Assembly (NCBI RefSeq): GCF_009600605.1
Contig: NZ_VWNA01000001.1
Span: forward strand, 2,652,501-2,716,500
Reading direction: 5' to 3'
DNA from: Segnochrobactrum spirostomi
Lineage (GTDB): Bacteria; Pseudomonadota; Alphaproteobacteria; Rhizobiales; Segnochrobactraceae
Length of the DNA stretch: 64,000 bases
The notes below the pieces were generated by a model. That model saw nothing but the letters and a program-made list of their open reading frames with translations, had not been told where the DNA came from and searched no databases. Position numbers and translations under genes: made by a program. Positions 17,742 through 26,650 of the stretch are shown piece by piece (the first letter of the stretch is position 1; every line of letters starts with the position of its first letter).

Positions 17742-18368
17742 GTGAGCCGTCCGATCGACTATTATTTCTCGCTTCATAGCCCGTGGGCCTTCATCGGCCA
17801 CGCCGAGTTCGTCGCGCTCGCGGCGCGTCACGGCCGGCCGATCGTCTACAAGCCGGTGTTCCTGATTGAGCTCTTCGAGGAGACCGGTGGCCTGCCACTC
17901 GCCAAGCGCCATCCGGCGCGCCAGCATTACCGGATGATTGAGCTGAAGCGCTGGCGGGACCGGCGTGGCCTCGATTTCCACACCGTGCCGAAGCATTGGC
18001 CGTTCTCCCCGGCCCTCGCCGACCGCGCTGTGATCGCGCTCGCCGCCTCCGGCCGCGACCCGGAGCCCTTCCTGACCCGGGCCTTCGCCGCGGCCTGGCA
18101 GGATGAGCGCGATCTCGCCGACGAAGCCGTGGTCGCTGAACTCGCCCAGGCCGCCGGCCATGACGGCGCCGCCCTCGTCGACGCCGCGAAGGGCAGCGCG
18201 ACGGCGGCGACCTATGCCCTGAACCACGCCGACGCAGTGGCCGCCGGCGTGTTCGGCTCGCCGTCCTATGTGGTCGACGGCGAGGTCTTTTGGGGCCAGG
18301 ACCGGCTCGATCTCGTCGCCGACATGCTGGCGAGCGGCCGCGCGGCGCTCACCGCCGCACCGGATTGA
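17742..18368 (+). CDS. 2-hydroxychromene-2-carboxylate isomerase family protein (DsbA/GST-kappa fold)
   Basis: 208 residues with a thioredoxin-like fold: IDYYFSLHSPWAFIGHAEF at the N-terminus (catalytic Ser replaces the DsbA Cys) and VFGSPSYVVDGEVFWGQDRLD near the end. The family uses glutathione in isomerisation of aromatic breakdown products, but most genome copies are of unknown substrate. GTG 17742 is preceded by GAGG. It follows the cupin by 66 bases on the same strand and converges on the Rieske oxygenase; together the three could act on an aromatic or quaternary amine compound, which is speculation. Confidence 0.87.
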   Translation: MSRPIDYYFSLHSPWAFIGHAEFVALAARHGRPIVYKPVFLIELFEETGGLPLAKRHPARQHYRMIELKRWRDRRGLDFHTVPKHWPFSPALADRAVIALAASGRDPEPFLTRAFAAAWQDERDLADEAVVAELAQAAGHDGAALVDAAKGSATAATYALNHADAVAAGVFGSPSYVVDGEVFWGQDRLDLVADMLASGRAALTAAPD

Positions 18369-18374
18369 GGCCGC

Positions 18375-19628
18375 TCAATAGCCGGCGGCGATCATCCGCT
18401 CGGTGTACCAGGTGGCGAAGCCGTCCAGGAACCCTTCGGTGAAGCGGGAATAGGGGCCCGGCTCGTAGCCGATGTCCTTCACGCCCGCCTGGGTGAGGGC
18501 GACGAGATCGGCATCCTGGGCGTTGGTGGCGCGCCACACCTCGGTGAGGCGCGTCAGGTCGTAATCGACGCCTTCGACCGCATCCTTGTGGACGAGCCAC
18601 TTGGTGTGGACCGCCGTGAGATCGGGCCCGAGCGGCAAGGCGCGGATCGCGATCGCGTGGTCGGCCATGTAATGGTGCCAGGAATGGTGGGTCCAGAAAT
18701 GGAGGTCGCCGCTCTTCGGCTCCGTCATCGCCCCGAGCAGCTTGCGGGAGGCGGCGCGGGTGTCGAGCGTCTGGGATTCGCCCTCGCCCTGGATCACGAG
18801 GCGCTGGGTGCGGAAATTGGTGACGTGGCCGGCGAGGTGGTCGCAGGCGTGTGAGACGAGCCCGCGTCCCTCCCACTCCGCCATGTGGCGGGCATTGTTG
18901 GCCTGATAGGCCGCGACCTCGGCGCGCTCGGCTTCTGAGAGCTGGTCCGGATCGAAGCCGAAATCCTGCACCACGAACGAGACGTTGAGCTCCGGATGGG
19001 AGCCCGCGCAATGATAGCACTCGCGGTTGTTCTCCATCGTGAGCTTCCAGTTTCCGTGCTCGACGATGGTCTCCTCGAAGGCGATCTTGGCGTTGCGCAG
19101 GTCGAACGGGGCGAGGCGCGGCGTCATCTCGGCGACGAGATCAGCGAAGTCCTCCGGCGCCTCTTCGGCGAGGCAGAGGAACAGGAGCCCTTCGACCGAG
19201 CGCAGGTGGACCGGCTTGAGGCCACGGCAGGAGCGGTCGAAATCGGTGCCCATGTGGTCGGCGTGGATGAGGTCGCCGTCGAGCTCGTAGGTCCATTGGT
19301 GATAGGGGCAGACGAGCTTGCCGACGGTGTGCTTGCCGTGGGGCAGGAGGCGCGCGCCGCGGTGGCGGCAGACATTGCGGAAGGCGCGCACGATTCCGTC
19401 GTCGCCCCGCGCGATCAGGGCCGACGAGCCGCCGACGTCGATCGCGGCGACGTCGCCCGGCTCCGGCACGTCCGCCTCGAAGCCGGCGAAGATCCATTGG
19501 CGGTGGAAGAAGACGTCGAGATCGGCCTCGAACACGTCGGCACGGTTGTAGAGGCCGGCGGGGAAGGTGAGGCCGGGCCGGCGGGCACGGACGAGATCGC
19601 CGATCGAAAGCTGCGGACGGTCGAGCAT
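18375..19628 (-). CDS. Rieske-type ring-hydroxylating oxygenase alpha subunit, GbcA-like
   Basis: 417-residue Rieske non-haem iron oxygenase. The [2Fe-2S] ligands are CRH (Cys87, His89) and CPYH (Cys107, His110); the mononuclear iron region is NNRECYHCAGSHPEL with His206 and His211. The length and the CYHCAGSHPEL motif are typical of the GbcA (glycine betaine demethylase) and carnitine/stachydrine-type clade rather than of arene dioxygenases. The partner reductase (GbcB-like) is not adjacent, so it must come from elsewhere. Start ATG 19628. The LysR gene lies upstream on the same strand (148-base spacer). Confidence 0.88.
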   Translation of the reverse strand: MLDRPQLSIGDLVRARRPGLTFPAGLYNRADVFEADLDVFFHRQWIFAGFEADVPEPGDVAAIDVGGSSALIARGDDGIVRAFRNVCRHRGARLLPHGKHTVGKLVCPYHQWTYELDGDLIHADHMGTDFDRSCRGLKPVHLRSVEGLLFLCLAEEAPEDFADLVAEMTPRLAPFDLRNAKIAFEETIVEHGNWKLTMENNRECYHCAGSHPELNVSFVVQDFGFDPDQLSEAERAEVAAYQANNARHMAEWEGRGLVSHACDHLAGHVTNFRTQRLVIQGEGESQTLDTRAASRKLLGAMTEPKSGDLHFWTHHSWHHYMADHAIAIRALPLGPDLTAVHTKWLVHKDAVEGVDYDLTRLTEVWRATNAQDADLVALTQAGVKDIGYEPGPYSRFTEGFLDGFATWYTERMIAAGY

Positions 19629-19776
19629 GGGAGAGCCTCGCGGGATCGCAAAGCGTGCGCCGCGGGGTGGCGGGGCCGGCGATCGGGTCGAATTTGCCGC
19701 GATTGTCCGGCGCGGCGCGCGCCCGCGTCAACGCTGCTTAAATTCGCTCTCGTATGAGCCCAGATTATGCGACGCC

Positions 19777-20685
19777 TTACGAGGCGGCGTTCGGCGCCTC
19801 GCTTGCGAGCCAGCGGGCGAGGGCGAGGGCACCGGACTTCGGGGCGCGGTTCGCGGGCGTCACCGCATAATATCCGCCGTCGGGCACGACCTGCGCCGTG
19901 GTGACCTGGACGAGGGTGCCGAGCGCTAGGCTGCGGTCGACGAGCCAGCGCCAGCCGAGGGTGATGCCCTCGCCGGCGAGGGCCGCCGAGATCGCGTCGG
20001 TGTAATGATTGCAGCGCAGCGCCGGCACCGGCGCCGGCCCGGGCCGGCCGCAGGCGGCGAGCCAATCGCCCCAGCGCATCCAGGTCGGGTCCGGCACGTC
20101 GTAGCCGATCAGGGGGGCGGCGATCACCGCCTCGAGCGTGTCGACGGGGCCGTGGCGGGCGAGGAAGGCGGGGCTCGCCACCAGCACCACCCGGTCGTCG
20201 TGGAGGAAATGGGCCTCGCCGTCGCCCCACGCACCCATGCCGTAGCGGATCGTGACGTCGACGCCGTCGCGGGCGAGATCGACCGGCTCGTCCTGGGCGA
20301 CGAGCCTGAGCCGCAGGTCGGGATGGGCGAGGCGGAAGGCGGAGAGCCGCGGCAGCAGGCGGAATTGGGAGAAAGCGAGGGTCGCCGCGACCACGAGTTC
20401 GGCGCCGGCGCTGCGGCGCAAGTCCGCGATGGCGGCGGCGACGTCGTTGAAGGCGCGGGCGAGGCGGGAGGCGAGGGTCGCTCCGGCTTCGGTCAGTTCC
20501 ACCCGCCGGTGCAGCCGGCGGAACAGCGGCAGGCCGAGATCGTCCTCGAGCGCCTTGATCTGTCGGCTCACCGCTGCCTGGGTGACGCCGAGCTCCACCG
20601 CCGCCCGCGAGAAGCTCGACAGCCGCGCCGCCGCCTCGAAGGCGATCAGCGCGGTCAAAGGCGGCAAGGCGCGCTTGAGGCTCAT
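19777..20685 (-). CDS. LysR family transcriptional regulator (GcvA-like)
   Basis: 302 residues. N-terminal winged helix-turn-helix (about 8-65) with the GcvA-subgroup sequence LTALIAFEAAARLSSFSRAAVELGVTQ-like helix and SRQIKALEDDLG recognition region; the remainder is a periplasmic-binding-protein-like effector domain (about 92-295). Cytosolic regulator. It sits between the Rieske oxygenase (downstream, same strand) and asd (upstream, same strand, 160-base spacer). The oxygenase is the more plausible target. The effector is not readable from sequence. Confidence 0.88.
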   Translation of the reverse strand: MSLKRALPPLTALIAFEAAARLSSFSRAAVELGVTQAAVSRQIKALEDDLGLPLFRRLHRRVELTEAGATLASRLARAFNDVAAAIADLRRSAGAELVVAATLAFSQFRLLPRLSAFRLAHPDLRLRLVAQDEPVDLARDGVDVTIRYGMGAWGDGEAHFLHDDRVVLVASPAFLARHGPVDTLEAVIAAPLIGYDVPDPTWMRWGDWLAACGRPGPAPVPALRCNHYTDAISAALAGEGITLGWRWLVDRSLALGTLVQVTTAQVVPDGGYYAVTPANRAPKSGALALARWLASEAPNAAS

Positions 20686-20845
20686 GACGGGCTCCCGGCG
20701 CTCGGCCTCGGGAGAGCGAGCGGGCGGAGATCGGGCGGGACTGTCGGACGAACGACGGCGCCGGGAGCGAACCGCCGCCGGCGCCGGGTCGAGAGGCGAT
20801 CGCGCCGCCGTCCGTGCGGGCGCGGCGCGATCGGAGCGGAACGGA

Positions 20846-21895
20846 TCAGGCCGCCACGCGCTTCGCCTCGATCAGCTTGCGGTTGATCAGCACCTCGGCG
20901 ATCTGCACCGCGTTGAGGGCCGCGCCCTTGCGCAGATTGTCGGACACGATCCACATCGCGAGACCGTTCTCGACGGTCGCGTCCTCGCGGATGCGGCTGA
21001 TGTAGGTCGCGTCCTCGCCGGTCGCCTCGTAGGGGGTGATGTAGCCGCCCGGCTCGTGCTTATCGATGACGAGGCAGCCCGGCGCCTCGCGCAGGATCTC
21101 GCGCGCCTCTTCGGCCGACAGCGGGCTCTCGAGCTCGAGGGTCACGGCTTCCGAATGGGAGACGAACACCGGCACACGGACGCAGGTCGCGACGAGCTTG
21201 ATGCGCGGGTCGAGGATCTTCTTGGTCTCGACCACCATCTTCCACTCTTCCTTGGTGAAGCCGTCCTCCATGAAGACGTCGATCTGCGGGATGAGGTTGA
21301 AGGCGATGCGCTTCGGGAACTTACGCGACTCGATCGGATCGGAGACGAACACCGCGCGGGTCTGCTCGAACAATTCGTCCATGGCTTCCTTGCCGGCGCC
21401 GGAGACGGATTGATAGGTCGAGACGACGACGCGGCGGATGCGGGCGCGGTCGTGGATCGGCTTCAGTGCCACGACGAGCTGCGCGGTCGAGCAGTTCGGG
21501 TTGGCGATGATGTTCTTCTTGCGGAAGCCGGTGATGGCGTCGGCGTTGACCTCGGGCACGATCAGCGGGACCTCGGGGTCCATGCGCCAGGTCGAAGAAT
21601 TGTCGATGACGACGCAGCCGGCGGCGCCGATCTTCGGCGACCATTCCTTGGAGACGGCACCGCCCGCGGACATCAGGCAGATGTCGATCTTGGAGAAATC
21701 GACGTTCTCGATCGCCCGCACCTTGAGGGTGGTGTCGCCGAACGACACTTCGGTGCCCTGGCTGCGCCGCGAGGCGACGGCGATCACCTCGGAGGCCGGA
21801 AAGCCGCGTTCGTCGAGGATGTCGAGTATCTCGCGCCCGACATTGCCGGTGGCGCCGACGACCGCGACGGAAAATCCCGCGCCGGATTGAACCAT
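20846..21895 (-). CDS. asd: Aspartate-semialdehyde dehydrogenase
   Basis: Reduces aspartyl phosphate to aspartate semialdehyde with NADPH, the branch point to lysine/diaminopimelate, threonine and methionine. 349 residues. Nucleotide motif GATGNVG (14-20), catalytic Cys135 in NPNCSTAQ, and the family blocks STWRMDPEVPLIVPEVN and STYQSVSGAGKEAMDEL. The length and motif spacing fit the usual proteobacterial enzyme. Start ATG 21895. A single-gene unit judging from the spacers; essential in most bacteria because of peptidoglycan precursors. Confidence 0.96.
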   Translation of the reverse strand: MVQSGAGFSVAVVGATGNVGREILDILDERGFPASEVIAVASRRSQGTEVSFGDTTLKVRAIENVDFSKIDICLMSAGGAVSKEWSPKIGAAGCVVIDNSSTWRMDPEVPLIVPEVNADAITGFRKKNIIANPNCSTAQLVVALKPIHDRARIRRVVVSTYQSVSGAGKEAMDELFEQTRAVFVSDPIESRKFPKRIAFNLIPQIDVFMEDGFTKEEWKMVVETKKILDPRIKLVATCVRVPVFVSHSEAVTLELESPLSAEEAREILREAPGCLVIDKHEPGGYITPYEATGEDATYISRIREDATVENGLAMWIVSDNLRKGAALNAVQIAEVLINRKLIEAKRVAA

Positions 21896-22506
21896 GGAAG
21901 CCTTCTCCTTCGAACCCTCTCCCGCCGGCCGCCTCGGGTCGCCGCGACGCGGCGCCGATTGCGGCTTCCTCCCCCTCGAACCCCGGGGGAGAGCCGGTCG
22001 GGGTTTCGAGGAGGCGTCAGGCCGTCGTCGACGTTTTCGTCGTGCGGATGGTCTTGAGCGGGGTGATGAACGCCGTCGGGCCCGAACGGCCGCGGGACGC
22101 GCGCGCAGCCGCCACCGACGCGAAGGCGCGGGCGGGCTGGCTCATCCTGCGGGTGTCCTGTCGGACCATGATCGTGAAAATCCGTGCGGCTGATGGGCTC
22201 TGATGACGGAATTCCACGACGCCGTCAACCGGCAGGCCAGCGGCGCGAGGCGGCATCGAGCCCACCAGAGGCGGCTATTGGCGTTCGACGAAGCTCTCCA
22301 CGGCGGAGTCCCTCCCCTGCCAGGGGGAGGGACAGGCCGGCGAAGCCGGCCAGGGTGGGGCCCGCGCCATACGGCGTCCGGCCGCGGGGATAAGCTCGGC
22401 GGGCTCGTTCAGGAGCTGTCGGCCCGGACCCCACCCCGGCGCTTCGCGCCACCCCTCCCCCTGGCAGGGGAGGGAAAATTATGTCGTGTTTGCCGCGGGT
22501 TAGATT
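21896..22506. repeat. 611-base intergenic region with family B repeat pair (22310-22360 and 22429-22474)
   Basis: Between asd and the ClC gene, both on the minus strand. The part next to the ClC stop holds an inverted pair of family B elements: CCCTCCCC, TGCCA, GGGGGAGGG followed by GGCCGGCGAAGCCGGCC and AGGGTGGGG, then the reverse copy. The asd-proximal part (about 21900-22300) is the asd promoter region; it contains a weak minus-strand reading frame (22017-22169, about 50 codons) with no ribosome binding site, which I do not call. No RNA gene was recognised. Confidence 0.75.
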
Positions 22507-24324
22507 TTACCGGTCGTACCCGACGGCGGTGTCGTCGCGGTCGGCGGCTTCGACCTCGTCGAGATAGCGGCGCAGCACGTCGGCTTCGCGGGCGAAGCCG
22601 ACGAGGCGGCCTTCGGGGCTCACCACGGCGAGGCGGCCGACGATCGCCGTCTTGCCGGATTCGAGATGGTTCATCAGCGAATCCGTCATGTGGGCGGTGC
22701 GGCTCGGCTTCTCGGCGATCATGCCGGTCGGCAGGTCCGGTGTCGCCAAGGCGGCCTCCAACAGGCGGTCCCGGCGCAGGAAGCCGTCGAACGTTCCGTC
22801 GGCGTTCTCCACCGCGAGCACCACGCTCGGCGCGGCGTTCGCCACCATCGCGGCGGCCTCCGAGAGCCGCGCCTCGGCCGGCACCCGCGGCGGGTCCTCG
22901 AGCGGCGCGTCGGCGAAGGTGAGCGCCCGGAGCCGCCCGATGTCGCGCGGGCCGGTCAGATCGTGCCCGCGGATGTGGAAGCGCCAGGTCGAGAAGGAAT
23001 AGCCGAACCAGCGCCGGGTCAGGTGGCTCGCCACCACGACCGCGAAGGCGACGCTGACGATGCCGGCGTGGAGCCCCGTCGTCTCGACGGCGAGGAGGAC
23101 GATCGCGATCGGCGTGCCGATGATGGCCGCCGACGTCGCCGTCATGCCGATGACGACGGCGAGGCCGACATCGACGCTCGGTCCGAACACCGGCACCAGG
23201 ACGGCGGCGTGGAACAGCGCGCCGAGGGCGGCACCGAGCAGCAGCGAGGCGGAGAACAGACCGCCGCGGAAGCCCGACCCGACGCACAGCACCGAGGCGC
23301 AGCCCTTGGCGACCACGAGCACCAGAAGGGGGATCAATCCCGGCGTGTTGTGCATCAGGTCGCGGATGGCGAGGTGTCCCGGGCCCATCACGAACGGTGT
23401 CGCGAACGCGCAGGCCGCGAGGCCGACGCCGCCGACCACCGGCCGCAGCAGCGGCGGCACCTTGAAGCGGGCGAGGACGTGCTCGAGCCCGGTGCAGCCG
23501 CGCATCACGGCGATGCCGACGAGGGCGCAGACGACGCCTCCGCCGATCGCCATCAGATAATGCCAATAAGCGAGCCCGCCGACCGGGCCGATCTGGAACA
23601 GCGGCTGGTAGCCGAACAGGACGTGGGTGACGAGGCCGCTGCCGCCGGCGGCGAGCAGGGTCGGCAGCAGCGCGCGCACGGCATAGCCGCCGACCACGAG
23701 TTCGAGGGCGTAGAGCGTGCCCGTCAGCGGCGCGTTGAAGATCGCCGCGATGCCCGCGGCGGTGCCGCAGGAGACCAGGATGCGCAGGGCGCTGCGGGAG
23801 AGTTTCAGGCGCTGACCGAAGACGCTGAGGGTGCCGGCGCCGAGCTGGGTCATCGCCGCCTCGAAGCCGACCGAGCCGCCGATGGCGATCGAGACGATCG
23901 AGAGGCCGACCAGCGTCGCGCTCTCGCGCGCCGACATGCGGCCGCCCTTGAGGGCGTTCGCTTCGACGGGGTCGGTGACGCCGAGCCGCTTCGCCCGTTG
24001 CAGCGCGACGAGGAGGAGGCCGAGCACCAGCGTGCCGATGACGGGCACCGCCACGAGCCGCCAGGCGGGAACCCCTTCGAGACCCTCGCCGTCGATCGGC
24101 CGGGTGAACAGCAGCGTCTGCAGGAACGCGACGACCTCGTGGATGCCGGCGACCGCGAGGCCGACCACGATGCCGCCGACGACCGCGACGGCGAGGAGGA
24201 TCATCACCTCGCGATCGTCGCGTGCCGATCCGTCCGGCCCCTGTTCGATCGGCCGGGTGCCGCCGAGCGGCTTCGGTGTCGTTGCGGCGGCCCGGGCGGG
24301 CGCGGTGGCAGCGGCGGCTTCCAT
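22507..24324 (-). CDS. ClC-family chloride channel/antiporter with C-terminal CBS pair
   Basis: 605-residue inner-membrane protein. Cytosolic N-terminus (1-40), then 10 or more hydrophobic helices with the ClC selectivity signatures GGSVGFEA (149-156; Glu155 aligns with the gating glutamate) and SGFRGGLFSAS, followed by two CBS domains (about 470-600). Retention of the gating Glu allows either channel or Cl-/H+ exchange. The residues after it are AA rather than the GP of the best-known proteins. ATG 24324 begins MEAAAATAPAR; the longer open frame upstream is arginine-rich and rejected. Physiological role may be acid or osmotic tolerance (inference). Confidence 0.9.
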   Translation of the reverse strand: MEAAAATAPARAAATTPKPLGGTRPIEQGPDGSARDDREVMILLAVAVVGGIVVGLAVAGIHEVVAFLQTLLFTRPIDGEGLEGVPAWRLVAVPVIGTLVLGLLLVALQRAKRLGVTDPVEANALKGGRMSARESATLVGLSIVSIAIGGSVGFEAAMTQLGAGTLSVFGQRLKLSRSALRILVSCGTAAGIAAIFNAPLTGTLYALELVVGGYAVRALLPTLLAAGGSGLVTHVLFGYQPLFQIGPVGGLAYWHYLMAIGGGVVCALVGIAVMRGCTGLEHVLARFKVPPLLRPVVGGVGLAACAFATPFVMGPGHLAIRDLMHNTPGLIPLLVLVVAKGCASVLCVGSGFRGGLFSASLLLGAALGALFHAAVLVPVFGPSVDVGLAVVIGMTATSAAIIGTPIAIVLLAVETTGLHAGIVSVAFAVVVASHLTRRWFGYSFSTWRFHIRGHDLTGPRDIGRLRALTFADAPLEDPPRVPAEARLSEAAAMVANAAPSVVLAVENADGTFDGFLRRDRLLEAALATPDLPTGMIAEKPSRTAHMTDSLMNHLESGKTAIVGRLAVVSPEGRLVGFAREADVLRRYLDEVEAADRDDTAVGYDR

Positions 24325-24797
24325 CCGGCGTCGTGCTCCATCGAATCTCGGCGAAATCCTATGCGCGGGGCGAAATCCTATGCGCGGGGAACGGCGCCGC
24401 GTCGATAGTCCTCGCGTATTCGCGTCGCGATTCGGTGTCTGGCCCGCACGTGCAGGGGAGAGCGGGCTACCCGTCTCCCGCGGTGCCCGTCCATATTCGC
24501 CTAAGGTCTGATCGCGCGCCGCCGTGGTCCTTGCTAATCTGTGCTTGCATCGTGGGCGACCCTTCGCCTCGACCAAGCAACATAATGCCGGCTGAAGCCG
24601 GCGAGGGTTCCGGACGGCGCGGGCGGCGGCGTCGGGACCTGAGGGAGGACCGCCCGACCGGCCGCATCGACGGCCGGCGCTTCACCAACACGACCGGCGA
24701 TCCGCCGGCGCTCCGGAGCTTGCCCGACGTCGCCTCGGCGGCGAACGGCGACGTGCGCCCGGACGTCCGCCGACCGTCGGTCTCGGGAGGACATTGG
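24325..24797. repeat. 473-base divergent intergenic region with a 2 x 19-base perfect tandem repeat (24352-24389)
   Basis: This spacer separates the minus-strand ClC gene from the plus-strand MHS transporter gene and must contain both promoters. Directly in front of the ClC start, CGAAATCCTATGCGCGGGG occurs twice in tandem without mismatch (24352-24370, 24371-24389). It could be a duplicated regulator site or a slippage product. No gene or RNA was recognised in the remainder. Confidence 0.7.
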
Positions 24798-26471
24798 ATG
24801 GCGACCATCAGCGCGACAGGAAAAGCCGGCACGTCGGTACGGCCGATGACCGGAGCCGAGAAGAAGGTGATCTTCGCCTCCTCGCTCGGCACCGTGTTCG
24901 AGTGGTATGATTTCTATCTCTACGGCTCGCTCTCGGCGATCATCGCCAAACAGTTCTTCTCCGGCGTGAACGAGACGGCGGCGTTCATCTTCGCGCTGCT
25001 CGCCTTCGCCGCCGGCTTCGCGGTGCGTCCGTTCGGTGCTCTGGTGTTCGGCCGGCTCGGCGACCTCGTCGGGCGCAAATATACCTTCCTCATCACCATC
25101 CTTCTGATGGGCGCCTCGACCTTCCTCGTCGGCATTCTGCCGTCCTATGCGAGCTGGGGCATCCTGGCGCCGGTGATCCTGATCGTGCTGCGCCTCGCTC
25201 AGGGTCTCGCGCTCGGCGGCGAATATGGCGGCGCGGCGACCTACGTGGCGGAGCACGCCCCCCACGGTCGGCGCGGCTTCTATACGAGCTTCATCCAGAC
25301 GACCGCGACGCTCGGCCTGTTCCTCTCGCTGCTCGTCATCCTCGGCACGCGCGTCATCATCGGTGAGGATGCCTTCGCCGCCTGGGGCTGGCGCATTCCG
25401 TTCCTCGTTTCGGTGCTGCTGCTCGCGATCTCGGTGTGGATCCGCATGCAGCTCAACGAGAGCCCGGTCTTCAAGCGGATGAAGGAAGAGGGCACGCATT
25501 CGAAGCAGCCGCTCGCCGATTCCTTCGGCAACTGGGCGAACCTCAAGATCGTCATCCTGGCACTCATCGGCCTCACCGCCGGTCAGGCCGTGGTCTGGTA
25601 CACGGGTCAGTTCTACGCCCTGTTCTTCCTGACCCAGACGCTCAAGGTCGATCCGACCGCCGCGAACATCATGATCGCGGTGGCGCTCGCGATCGGTGCG
25701 CCGTTCTTCATCATCTTCGGCAGCCTCTCCGACCGGATCGGCCGCAAGCCGATCATCCTGATCGGCTGCCTGATCGCGGCCCTCGCCTATTTCCCGCTCT
25801 TCAAGGGGATCACCCACTATGCGAACCCCGCCCTCGAGGCGGCGCAGACCAGCGCCCCGGTGACGGTGGTCGCCGATCCCAACGAGTGCTCGTTCCAGTT
25901 CAACCCGGTCGGCACCTCGAAATTCGTGACGTCGTGCGACATCGCCAAGGCGTACCTGGCGAAGCGTGCGGTGAACTATGCGAATGAGGATGCGCCCGCC
26001 GGCACGGTGGCGAGCATCAAGATCGGATCGACCACCATCGAGAGCTTCGACGGCCACGGCGTGCCGGCGGCCGATTTCAAGGCGAAGAACGACGCCTTCA
26101 CCGCCGCCATGACCAAGGCGGTCAACGACGCCGGCTATCCCGCCAAGGCCGACCCGGCGCAGATCAATTACGTGATGACGACGGTGCTGCTGTTCGTCCT
26201 CGTCATCTTCGTCACGATGGTCTACGGCCCGATCGCGGCGATGCTCGTCGAGATGTTCCCGACCCGCATCCGCTACACCTCGATGTCGCTGCCCTACCAT
26301 ATCGGCAACGGCTGGTTCGGCGGCTTCCTGCCCCCGATGACGTTCGCTATCGCGGCCGCCACCGGCAACATCTATTCGGGCCTCTGGTATCCGATCGTGA
26401 TCGCCGCCGCGACCTTCGTCATCGGCATGCTGTTCGTGCGCGAGACGAAGGACGTCGACATCATGGCCTGA
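24798..26471 (+). CDS. MFS transporter, metabolite:H+ symporter (MHS) family, with large extra-membrane insert
   Basis: 557-residue inner-membrane symporter. MHS marks: LGTVFEWYDFYLYGSL in the first helix, GRLGDLVGRKYTF (motif A), LRLAQGLALGGEYGGAATYVAEH and SDRIGRKP; the C-terminal half has EMFPTRIRYTSMSLPYHIGNGWFGG, as in ShiA/ProP/KgtP relatives. Unusually, about 115 residues (340-455) with two cysteines (Cys364, Cys380) are inserted between helices of the second half, probably in the periplasm. Substrate likely a mono- or dicarboxylate, or a betaine; not resolved. ATG 24798 follows GGGAGGA; the long upstream extension in the same frame is intergenic. Confidence 0.9.
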   Translation: MATISATGKAGTSVRPMTGAEKKVIFASSLGTVFEWYDFYLYGSLSAIIAKQFFSGVNETAAFIFALLAFAAGFAVRPFGALVFGRLGDLVGRKYTFLITILLMGASTFLVGILPSYASWGILAPVILIVLRLAQGLALGGEYGGAATYVAEHAPHGRRGFYTSFIQTTATLGLFLSLLVILGTRVIIGEDAFAAWGWRIPFLVSVLLLAISVWIRMQLNESPVFKRMKEEGTHSKQPLADSFGNWANLKIVILALIGLTAGQAVVWYTGQFYALFFLTQTLKVDPTAANIMIAVALAIGAPFFIIFGSLSDRIGRKPIILIGCLIAALAYFPLFKGITHYANPALEAAQTSAPVTVVADPNECSFQFNPVGTSKFVTSCDIAKAYLAKRAVNYANEDAPAGTVASIKIGSTTIESFDGHGVPAADFKAKNDAFTAAMTKAVNDAGYPAKADPAQINYVMTTVLLFVLVIFVTMVYGPIAAMLVEMFPTRIRYTSMSLPYHIGNGWFGGFLPPMTFAIAAATGNIYSGLWYPIVIAAATFVIGMLFVRETKDVDIMA

Positions 26472-26564
26472 TCGGCCCGGCCGGCCGTCAGGCGAGGGCG
26501 CCGCAGCATGCGGCGCGCTCCAGCTCCCAAGACGCGCCCCTTCGCACGGCGCGCACCGCGAAGG

Positions 26565-26600
26565 AGATGGCCCGCCGTGCCCCTACGGCGGGCCATCTTG
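26565..26600 (+). terminator. Stem-loop terminator between the MHS transporter and phytase-like genes
   Basis: AGATGGCCCGCCGT, loop GCCCCT, ACGGCGGGCCATCT then TG: a 14-base perfect stem, about 95 bases after the transporter stop and about 50 bases from the stop of the opposite-strand gene. The T tract is minimal, but the position between convergent genes fits a bidirectional terminator. Confidence 0.75.
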
Positions 26601-26650
26601 CGTTCGGAAGGCGAGCGGCCGCGGACCGATCGCACCGCGGTGGCTGCGCC

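Noticed and set aside
22017-22169. Small minus-strand frame (about 50 codons) between asd and the ClC gene
   Set aside because: No ribosome binding site, Ser/Arg/Ala-rich composition and no recognisable family.
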